Shown: piece after piece, positions 54,072 to 60,853 of the stretch
Layout of the letters: every line of letters begins with the position of its first letter
Numbering within the stretch: position 1 is the stretch's first letter
Origin: an uncultured Dialister sp.
GTDB lineage: Bacteria; Bacillota; Negativicutes; Veillonellales; Dialisteraceae
Assembly: GCA_900547785.1 (NCBI GenBank)
Contig: URIB01000002.1
Coordinates: 132,988-196,987, forward strand
DNA length: 64,000 nt
Direction of reading: 5' to 3'
Made by a program: the position numbers and the translations under genes
The notes under the pieces: model-generated
What the model saw: only the letters and a program-made list of their open reading frames with translations
Told to the model about the DNA's origin: nothing
Database searches by the model: none

Positions 54072-55241
54072 TTATTTAACGCCATGCTGCCCGATTGCTT
54101 TCGTTGCAGACTCTTCCATTTGTTCTTTTGTTATTTTCATCGGGTCGACAGCTTGCCCTACCTGTACTTTATTTTGTCCTTCCACAATAATTTCATCGTT
54201 TTCTGTAATACCGTTCTCGATAATAGAATATATTCCATATGTCGCTCCGACTTTTACAGATTTCTGCTGTACCTTTCCGTCCACAACCACATCAAGAATA
54301 TCTTTATTCAACAGCTGCAATATAGCTTTAGTCGGTACAAGAATACTGTCCTTTGACATCTCTGCGTCCGAAATGACCGTAGCATACATTCCGGGCACAA
54401 GAATACTACGAGGATTTGCAAAAGAAGCTTTCATCGTTAACTGCCCGCCGCTGAGTCCGGGACTTACCTGAACAATGGAACCGGTTTCCTCATAAATGGA
54501 ACCGTCGGATAACCGAAGCTTTAAATGATTCCCCAGTGTTCCGGTTCCCGACTTTTCTCTCTTCAGTTGTAAATACTCGCTCTCAGACATATCAAACTGC
54601 ACATACAGAGGATCTGTAGAAGAAATCGTAACCATTGGCGTCTGTCCTGCCGTCACAAATGTTCCGACATTTACATCATCCATGGAAAGCGTCCCTGAAA
54701 AAGGGGCCGTCACAATCGTATCCTCCAAATTATCAGAAGCCATTTGTACTTGTGAGCGTGCCGCTTCGTAAGCGGCACGATATGATTCTGTGGCAGATTT
54801 CTGTCTTTCATATACTTGTTTAGAAACAGCACCGCTGTGAACAAGCATTTCATACCTTGATAAATCACTTTTGGCATTTTCATACACTGCCTCTGCCTGC
54901 GCTGCATTTGCCTGTGCCGCTGCAAAAGCGGAAGAGTACGCTCTTGTATCGATTCTGTATAAAGGTTGTCCCGCTACAACCTGCTCTCCGCCCTGTATAT
55001 ACTTTTCAATGACGGTTCCGGATACTTTCGCCCGTACCGGCAACTCCTGTAACGCGACAACGGTACCGCTATATTCACGCATAATCGGTGTATCCGATTT
55101 GAAAGGGTTCAATGTATTCACTTTAACCGCCTGAGGCTGAGATTGTCCCGCCCGGGAAGCGGATCCGCACCCTGAGAAAATGCCTGCTGACAAAATAAGA
55201 CCTCCTGATAATACGACAGGCAATAGTTTCTTATATTTCAT
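54072..55241 (-). CDS. RND efflux periplasmic adaptor (membrane fusion lipoprotein, AcrA-like)
   Basis: About 389 residues. A lipoprotein-type signal ends in FSGC with Cys at 25. Then come the beta-barrel/lipoyl parts (EYSGTVVALQELPVRAKVSGTV and VTAPFSGTLSMDDVNVGTFV) flanking a helical hairpin rich in Ala (about 105-165), and a C-terminal membrane-proximal domain. It bridges the RND pump and an outer-membrane channel. The ATG at 55241 is chosen because AAGGGGG lies upstream at proper distance; the ATG before it is too near. Confidence 0.91.
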   Translation of the reverse strand: MKYKKLLPVVLSGGLILSAGIFSGCGSASRAGQSQPQAVKVNTLNPFKSDTPIMREYSGTVVALQELPVRAKVSGTVIEKYIQGGEQVVAGQPLYRIDTRAYSSAFAAAQANAAQAEAVYENAKSDLSRYEMLVHSGAVSKQVYERQKSATESYRAAYEAARSQVQMASDNLEDTIVTAPFSGTLSMDDVNVGTFVTAGQTPMVTISSTDPLYVQFDMSESEYLQLKREKSGTGTLGNHLKLRLSDGSIYEETGSIVQVSPGLSGGQLTMKASFANPRSILVPGMYATVISDAEMSKDSILVPTKAILQLLNKDILDVVVDGKVQQKSVKVGATYGIYSIIENGITENDEIIVEGQNKVQVGQAVDPMKITKEQMEESATKAIGQHGVK

Positions 55242-55348
55242 CATTACCCCCTTAAGATATTCCATAAAATGCTTTCTTTTCTTGCTCACTAAAAAAATGT
55301 TAAAAATAAAACCCGGACACGACCGCAAGTCGAAAATTTATATTTATC

Positions 55349-55377
55349 ATATTATCAAATGTGTGTCCGTCGGTCAA
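55349..55377 (-). promoter_or_regulatory. Sigma-70 type promoter of the RND efflux unit
   Basis: On the minus strand TTGACC (55372-55377), 17 bases, TAATAT (55349-55354), roughly 110 bases before the adaptor start. The -35 lies inside one copy of a tandem repeat (55369-55389). Confidence 0.7.
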
Positions 55378-55389
55378 TAGTCGGTCAAT
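55369..55389. repeat. Tandem ten-base repeat over the RND promoter -35
   Basis: GTCGGTCAAT occurs twice, separated by one base (55369-55378 and 55380-55389), an 11-base period and so nearly one helical turn. The copy nearer the gene includes the -35 hexamer. Such spacing is what a regulator that binds direct repeats would use; the regulator is not identified. Confidence 0.55.
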
Positions 55390-55411
55390 ATAAGTAAACT
55401 TCTATTTCCCT

Positions 55412-55882
55412 TTATGTCAACTCATCAACAGGAAGCTTTAATACTGCTTTCCTGATTTTCTGTGTGCCTTTTTCACTGCAGCATAAAGGTCTGTGTAAAT
55501 CCGCGGGATAGCAAACGATAAAGTCTCCCGTCCTTAGAAATATTTTGCTTTCATTTCCTTCTGACTTATAAAAATATAAATCCCGTTCGGGATAAGATTC
55601 CGTTTCTTCCCCAACACCCCGGAAAGAACGGCATCCGATGATTTCTTCTCTCACATCTATCTCATATACCACATCAACAAATTTTTTATGTCCCTCCAGC
55701 TTTCTTTCCGATACCGGTTCTGTGACCGGTGATTCCACTGACATGTTGTATCCGTTGATTTGATACGTACCATCTTTTATCTGAGTGAAATCAAAGTCTG
55801 TTATTTTTTTTAAGCAATCATAAATGACAGCAGGAATTTGATTTTTATAGTCTGATAAATGATTAGCATTTCCAAAAATCAT
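55412..55882 (-). CDS. YhcH/YjgK/YiaL family protein
   Basis: A 156-residue cupin-like protein (DUF386). Landmarks are EGHKKFVDVVYEI and GDFIVCYPADLHRPLCC, holding the family Glu/His positions for a metal. Relatives include sialic-acid-pathway proteins and the anomerase NanQ, so a sugar anomerase role is possible. No sugar catabolic genes are nearby to support a substrate. It lies 50 bases after the TVP38 gene and 22 bases before the RND promoter repeats. Confidence 0.82.
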   Translation of the reverse strand: MIFGNANHLSDYKNQIPAVIYDCLKKITDFDFTQIKDGTYQINGYNMSVESPVTEPVSERKLEGHKKFVDVVYEIDVREEIIGCRSFRGVGEETESYPERDLYFYKSEGNESKIFLRTGDFIVCYPADLHRPLCCSEKGTQKIRKAVLKLPVDELT

Positions 55883-55932
55883 TACATTCTCCTTCTGTTA
55901 AAACGATAATAAGTTTTCATTTATATATTTTT

Positions 55933-56631
55933 TCAATCTGCCTGTTTGTTTCGTTTTGTGTACCACCATATCCCCAGATAAATAATAGACACAACAATTA
56001 CAATAATGCTTAACCGCAGGGCATGATTTTCCATATTGACCACATCATGCCCGATGACTACTTCTAACGCCACGGAAGGTAATTTCCCGATCAAACTTCC
56101 CAGAAGGTAATGCTTAGTGGAAATTCCAGATAAAGCACATATGGCAGTGACCAACCCGTTCGGCATATATGGAATCGCTCGTGCGATAAGGACTGCCTGC
56201 CAGGAATCATAGGCATCCAACTTCATCAGCACCTTGCTTTTCAAAATTATCTTTTTGGCAATCCCCCGGAAAAGTGTACGCATAACCCAAAAAGACAGAA
56301 CAACACCTGAAGTTTCCGCAAGCCAGGATATCACAGTTCCCCAAAATAAACCGAAAATAAGTCCGTTTGCTGTAGATATAAATATAGAAGGAAGAAATCC
56401 TACGACATTAATAATGACATCTATAAAAAAACTTACAAAAACAGCATAGATGCCAAAGCCTCTGAGATATTCTATGGTTTCCTGTAAATTCCCGCTTTTG
56501 GATAAATGGTAAATCGTTGTATAAAAATCAGGATCCAAGAAATGAATCCCCGTCAGGACAATAACCAGCAAGGCCAACAGACCATACTTTAATTGCCGTT
56601 CTTGTTTCTCCTCCAATTCAATATTTTTCAT
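55933..56631 (-). CDS. TVP38/TMEM64 (DedA superfamily) membrane protein
   Basis: A 232-residue polytopic protein. The SNARE-associated/VTT domain spans about residues 65-190, with GFLPSIFISTANGLIFGLFWGT and RAIPYMPNGLVTAICALSGI; the second block is the family hallmark. Members are thought to move lipids or lipid carriers across membranes; the substrate here is unknown. It begins one base after the thrC stop, so it is probably cotranscribed with thrC. Confidence 0.85.
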   Translation of the reverse strand: MKNIELEEKQERQLKYGLLALLVIVLTGIHFLDPDFYTTIYHLSKSGNLQETIEYLRGFGIYAVFVSFFIDVIINVVGFLPSIFISTANGLIFGLFWGTVISWLAETSGVVLSFWVMRTLFRGIAKKIILKSKVLMKLDAYDSWQAVLIARAIPYMPNGLVTAICALSGISTKHYLLGSLIGKLPSVALEVVIGHDVVNMENHALRLSIIVIVVSIIYLGIWWYTKRNKQAD

Positions 56632-58137
56632 TTACATCCCGGTTCCTGCAATAATTAATGCATCGCTATACTCTCTAATTACTTTCTCCATATCCTGCCT
56701 TTCAACGATATCCGGGAATCTCTTTTCTGCCGTTTCCAATGATTTTAATTGCTTAGGCACTGCAATGCCCGTTTCTTTCTCTAACATGCGTAATGTATCA
56801 TAGGGATTCTCTTTTGACTCCAGTCCCAAAGCTTCCGCAATCGCTCCCGGAAACTTGTAGGGATGTGCTGTCCCTATAATAACAGTATGACTATGCGGTT
56901 CTATCCCGCCACGATTACAAATCTGTTTGTATACATCATAAGCCACTGCTGTATGGGGATCCATTAAATAACGGTACGCTTGGTATACGTCAGCAATTGC
57001 CCGTTTCATTCTTTCCGATCCCGTCCATCCGCCTCGGATATTTTTTAATGCGGTCTCCAACTCATCGCTGGATACTTTATATACTTTCTCCGTTCTTAGT
57101 AAATGCATACACCGGTTTACCTTATCGGTTGCCCCTGTCATGTAGTATAAAAATCGTTCAAAGTTCGAAGATATTAATATATCCATAGACGGTGATTCCG
57201 TCAGATGAAAATCTCTGCGGATATCATATGTTCCTGTTGCAAAGAAATCAGCCAACACATGATTTTCATTGGATGCACAAACCAGTTGACCGATAGGTGT
57301 TCCTATCCGCTTCGCTATATAGGCCGCCAAAATATTTCCGAAATTTCCTGTCGGAACCGCCACATTAAATGCCTGCCCCTTATTGATTGCGCCGGCTTTC
57401 ACCAGCTGTATCCAAATCCATACATAATAGACAATTTGAGGCAATAATCTGCCGATATTAATAGAGTTTGCACTCGAAAAAAGCACCCCGCGCTCTTCCG
57501 CATATGTTCTTAAAGAACCGCTGAATATATGTTTCAGAGCACTTTGGGCATCATCAAAATTTCCGTTAATCCCGATGACCTTAACATTATTTCCCGATTG
57601 CTTTTGCATCTGATCTTTTTGCATCGGGCTGACTCCATGAGACGGATAAAAAACCATGATGTCAATTCCCGGAACATCACAAAACCCCTCCAGTGCCGCC
57701 TTACCTGTATCGCCTGAAGTGGCTGTCAGAATTAATATTTTCTTCGCCTTTTTCTGCCGTTTTTGCGCCCAGCTTAACAAATACGGAAATAGTGAAAGTG
57801 CTAAATCTTTAAATGCACAAGTTTTCCCATGAAACATTTCCGCTACCGAAAAATTTTCATTCATCATTTTCACCGGAACAACTTCTTCGGTTTCAAAATT
57901 CCCGGTATATGCAGCTTTGGTAAATGCTGAAAGTTCATCTTCCGTCATCTCGGGTAAAAACGGCTTTAATATAAATGCCGCCAACTCCGGATATGACATT
58001 TGACTTATTTCTTCATAATCAAAAAACGGATTCGGCAATTTATCCGGCAAGTACAGCCCCCCATCTTTTGCCAATCCTTGTAACAGTGCTTCTTCCGTGA
58101 TTTTACTTTCTTCACTTCTGGTACTTATATATCTCAC
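56632..58137 (-). CDS. thrC: Threonine synthase
   Basis: A 501-residue fold-type II PLP enzyme that turns O-phosphohomoserine into threonine. The PLP lysine is in CAFKDLALSLFPY (about residue 112), and TATSGDTGKAALEGF is the phosphate/substrate block. The start YISTRSEESKITEEALLQGLAKDGGLYLP is typical of the long (E. coli/yeast-like) type. The start codon is GTG with GGGAGG upstream. No other threonine pathway genes are nearby. Confidence 0.94.
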   Translation of the reverse strand: MRYISTRSEESKITEEALLQGLAKDGGLYLPDKLPNPFFDYEEISQMSYPELAAFILKPFLPEMTEDELSAFTKAAYTGNFETEEVVPVKMMNENFSVAEMFHGKTCAFKDLALSLFPYLLSWAQKRQKKAKKILILTATSGDTGKAALEGFCDVPGIDIMVFYPSHGVSPMQKDQMQKQSGNNVKVIGINGNFDDAQSALKHIFSGSLRTYAEERGVLFSSANSINIGRLLPQIVYYVWIWIQLVKAGAINKGQAFNVAVPTGNFGNILAAYIAKRIGTPIGQLVCASNENHVLADFFATGTYDIRRDFHLTESPSMDILISSNFERFLYYMTGATDKVNRCMHLLRTEKVYKVSSDELETALKNIRGGWTGSERMKRAIADVYQAYRYLMDPHTAVAYDVYKQICNRGGIEPHSHTVIIGTAHPYKFPGAIAEALGLESKENPYDTLRMLEKETGIAVPKQLKSLETAEKRFPDIVERQDMEKVIREYSDALIIAGTGM

Positions 58138-58256
58138 AGAAACCTCCCGTATTTCACAAAACCTCTCCGAAAATTAAATACTTATAGTATTATGTTATTT
58201 TACCATAAAAAGAAACGGAAAGAGATTTCTATGAAATATAACTCTTTTAGCGGCAC

Positions 58257-58282
58257 AAAAAATCGTCCTCCGAAAAGGACGA
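58257..58282 (-). terminator. Terminator of the DUF47-PiT unit
   Basis: A perfect seven-base GC-rich stem (TCGTCCT and complement, 58263-58282) with a six-base loop and TTTTTT after it on the minus strand, seven bases past the PiT stop. Confidence 0.8.
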
Positions 58283-58289
58283 ATGAGGA

Positions 58290-59282
58290 TTAATCCATAT
58301 GACGAATTAAAAGATAAACAATGGCCGCCACCGCCGCCGTACTCGGAATGGTCATCACCCATGCCCCCACCATGGAATATGCGGTGTTCCAATGGACGGC
58401 ACGGAAACGTTTTGCCCAACCCACCCCCATGATGGAACCTGTCACGACATGCGTCGTCGATACGGGAAGATGTAAAAAAGTGGCTGTGAAAATAATAAAT
58501 GCCGAATTGATATCCGCAGCCAGACCGTTCACCGGTTCAAGACGGAAAATTTTATTTCCTACCGTCCGGATAATACGCCAACCGCCCACACTTGTCCCCA
58601 GTGCCATCGCAAGAGCACAGGAAAATTTCACGAGCATAGGCACTTCCAATTCTTCGATATATCCGCCGGAAAGCAGTGCCAAAGTAATGATTCCCATACA
58701 TTTCTGTGCATCATTGGATCCATGGGAAAATGCCATAACCGCTGCGGAAATATTTTGCACATGAAGAGATACATAATTCACTTTCGACTTTCCGATATTT
58801 CTGAAAAGCATAAACAAAAGTGTCATGACAACATACCCGCTGCAAATAGCGATAACCGGAGAGCAAATCAGACCCGCCACGATCATCAGTACACCTTCCG
58901 TATGAATCGCTCCCGTTCCGTAAGAAATAATTACCGCCCCGAGGACACCGCCAATCAGTGCATGAGAAGAACTGGAGGGCATTCCGATTTTCCATGTAAA
59001 TAAATTCCACAAAATAGCGGCTGCAAGGGCGGCAATCAAGACGGTCGAGTCGACCATTTGAGGAGAAGTGACAATTTCTCCGCCTATCGTTTTGGCCACA
59101 CCGGTAGAAACCATGGCCCCTACGAAATTTAAAACCGCCGACATCAAAATAGCCACTCTGGGACTTAATGACCGGGTGGCAATGCAGGTCGCAATGGCAT
59201 TGGCGGTGTCATGAAACCCGTTGATAAAATCAAATGCCAGCGCAAGGATAACCACAAGACCTATCGCATAAATATCAGGCAT
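58290..59282 (-). CDS. Inorganic phosphate transporter, PiT family
   Basis: A 330-residue membrane protein with about ten spans. Both PiT signature halves are present: DFINGFHDTANAIATCIATR (residues 19-38) and SHGSNDAQKCMGIITL, with VSTTHVVTGSIMGVG near the C-terminus. It takes up metal-phosphate by cation or proton symport. It overlaps the end of the DUF47 gene by eight bases, the usual partner arrangement. Confidence 0.93.
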   Translation of the reverse strand: MPDIYAIGLVVILALAFDFINGFHDTANAIATCIATRSLSPRVAILMSAVLNFVGAMVSTGVAKTIGGEIVTSPQMVDSTVLIAALAAAILWNLFTWKIGMPSSSSHALIGGVLGAVIISYGTGAIHTEGVLMIVAGLICSPVIAICSGYVVMTLLFMLFRNIGKSKVNYVSLHVQNISAAVMAFSHGSNDAQKCMGIITLALLSGGYIEELEVPMLVKFSCALAMALGTSVGGWRIIRTVGNKIFRLEPVNGLAADINSAFIIFTATFLHLPVSTTHVVTGSIMGVGWAKRFRAVHWNTAYSMVGAWVMTIPSTAAVAAIVYLLIRHMD

Positions 59283-59901
59283 ATTTCATAACCACTTCTT
59301 TAATCAGATTTCCTACCCGTTCCGCCTGATCCGCCGTATCTTCCATCGTTTCCATAATTTCTTTCCATCGGATAATATCGACCGCATCATGGCTTCCGTC
59401 AAAAAGATCGGAAATCACATCTCTGTAAATCGTATCGGCTTCACTTTCCAAAGAATTGATTTTTCTTGTCCGTTCCGTTAGTTCCGTTTCGTTTTTATCA
59501 ATATTTTTCAGCAATCGGAAGAGAACGATCAGCTCATTTGACAATTCCACTAAAATATCCGCCATCCGAAGCGTTTTTTCTCTGCCCAAACCGGCATGAT
59601 AAATGCGGAGAGAAAAAATCACATCCTTGATATCATCCACACAATCATCCAACGTACTGGTCAGCATATAGAAATCTTCCCTGTCGATAGGCGTAATGAA
59701 AACGTGCTTCATCTTATTCGCCACATCATGAGTGATCGCGTCCGCCATATGCTCAATTTCCCGGATTTCTTTAGAACAGCGCTCCAATTTGCCCGGATCC
59801 TGCAAAACCTCTTTGACCATCAGCGTTCCCCGATGAAAATGCTCCGCATTGGTGACTAAAAAATCAAAAAACTCTTCATGCTTGTTGACCAGACTGAACA
59901 T
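59275..59901 (-). CDS. DUF47 (PhoU-like) accessory protein of the PiT transporter
   Basis: A 208-residue all-helical protein of the PhoU-like DUF47 family. EIREIEHMADAITHDVANKM and TLDDCVDDIKDVI carry the Glu/Asp-rich metal-binding faces, repeated later as INSLESEADTIYRDVI and METMEDTADQAERVGN. Such proteins modulate PiT transport and phosphate signalling. First gene of the unit; CAGGAGGA precedes the ATG. PhoP-box-like repeats lie upstream. Confidence 0.9.
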   Translation of the reverse strand: MFSLVNKHEEFFDFLVTNAEHFHRGTLMVKEVLQDPGKLERCSKEIREIEHMADAITHDVANKMKHVFITPIDREDFYMLTSTLDDCVDDIKDVIFSLRIYHAGLGREKTLRMADILVELSNELIVLFRLLKNIDKNETELTERTRKINSLESEADTIYRDVISDLFDGSHDAVDIIRWKEIMETMEDTADQAERVGNLIKEVVMKYA

Positions 59902-59958
59902 GCCATATCCTCCTGAAAGCCCACTTCCTCCATTATTTTCCTTATCATATTCTTTCCG

Positions 59959-59975
59959 TGTAAATTTTCTGTAAA
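59959..59975 (-). promoter_or_regulatory. PhoP-box-like tandem repeat upstream of DUF47-PiT
   Basis: On the minus strand TTTACA occurs twice with five bases between (59970-59975 and 59959-59964), the 11-base period typical of Firmicute PhoP sites. It lies 58-74 bases before the DUF47 start. The region is A/T-rich, so a chance match is possible. The remaining 59976-60139 gap shows no gene. Confidence 0.33.
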
Positions 59976-60139
59976 ATTTGATTTACATTTATGTTCTGCT
60001 TTTATGCAAAATAAGAAAGAAATATAGAATCCCTTTATAATCTAAAAAAGGATTAGCGTTTTTTTCTTTTTAATTGTAAAATAGAAAAAGAGTATACCAC
60101 TCACAGGAGTATAAAAGGATGTTATGTAAGGAGGCTATT

Positions 60140-60712
60140 ATGAACGAAGTAAAAATCCAGGAAGAAATGAAGCGTCTGAAAGGCACAGAAACGGAAAAGA
60201 ATCTGTACCACGCATTCGCAGGCGAATCCATGGCGCATGTGAAATATACACTCTTTGCCCAAGAAGCACGGAAAGATCCGAAAATGTCCCAGCAGCTGGC
60301 TGATATTTTTGATGAAACTGCTAAAAACGAACGTGCCCATGCCAAAATATGGTTCTGGCTCGTCGGTGACCTGAAGAAAACCACAGCGGAACATCTGCAA
60401 ATGGCGGCTGACGGAGAAAATGATGAATGGACATCCATGTACCCCGAATTTGCCGAAACGGCAAAAAAAGAAGGATTCCCTCAAATTGCTTTTCTGATGA
60501 ATAAAATTGCGGAAATCGAAAAACAACATGAAACCAGATATAAAATGCTCCTCGCTAATGTGGAAAACGAAAAACTTTTCAAAAAAGATGAAAAGAAATT
60601 GTGGATTTGTGCCAACTGCGGCTTTACCTGTGAATCCGTAGAAGCACCGATAGAATGCCCCGTATGCTCACACCCCCGCTCCTTCTTTGCCATCAAAGCG
60701 GAAAATTATTAA
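60140..60712 (+). CDS. Rubrerythrin
   Basis: A 190-residue non-heme iron peroxidase that removes hydrogen peroxide in anaerobes. The ferritin-like four-helix domain (residues 1-145) holds the di-iron ligands, seen in FAGESMAH, DETAKNERAHAKIW and EIEKQHETRY. A C-terminal rubredoxin-like domain has CANC, a 12-residue gap and CPVC. The ATG at 60140 follows AAGGAGG. It is a single-gene unit on the plus strand with its own terminator. Confidence 0.92.
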   Translation: MNEVKIQEEMKRLKGTETEKNLYHAFAGESMAHVKYTLFAQEARKDPKMSQQLADIFDETAKNERAHAKIWFWLVGDLKKTTAEHLQMAADGENDEWTSMYPEFAETAKKEGFPQIAFLMNKIAEIEKQHETRYKMLLANVENEKLFKKDEKKLWICANCGFTCESVEAPIECPVCSHPRSFFAIKAENY

Positions 60713-60718
60713 TAAACG

Positions 60719-60748
60719 AAAACTGCTCTTTCTGCAAAGGGCAGTTTT
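60719..60748 (+). terminator. Terminator of the rubrerythrin gene
   Basis: A 13-base stem (AAAACTGCTCTTT against AAAGGGCAGTTTT, one wobble pair) with a four-base loop and a T tract, six bases after the stop codon. Confidence 0.78.
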
Positions 60749-60779
60749 TCATTGAAGAATATAAAAAATCTATACACAA

Positions 60780-60833
60780 AAAATCCGGATACTAAAGCTT
60801 TCATCAATCATGACGCGCCCGTATCCGGATTTT
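60780..60833 (-). terminator. Terminator of the trimeric autotransporter gene
   Basis: A 12-base stem (AAAATCCGGATA and complement) with a 30-base loop and TTTTTTG following on the minus strand, 20 bases after the adhesin stop. Confidence 0.7.
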
Positions 60834-60853
60834 CTATTTTTTATGTTCTGACT

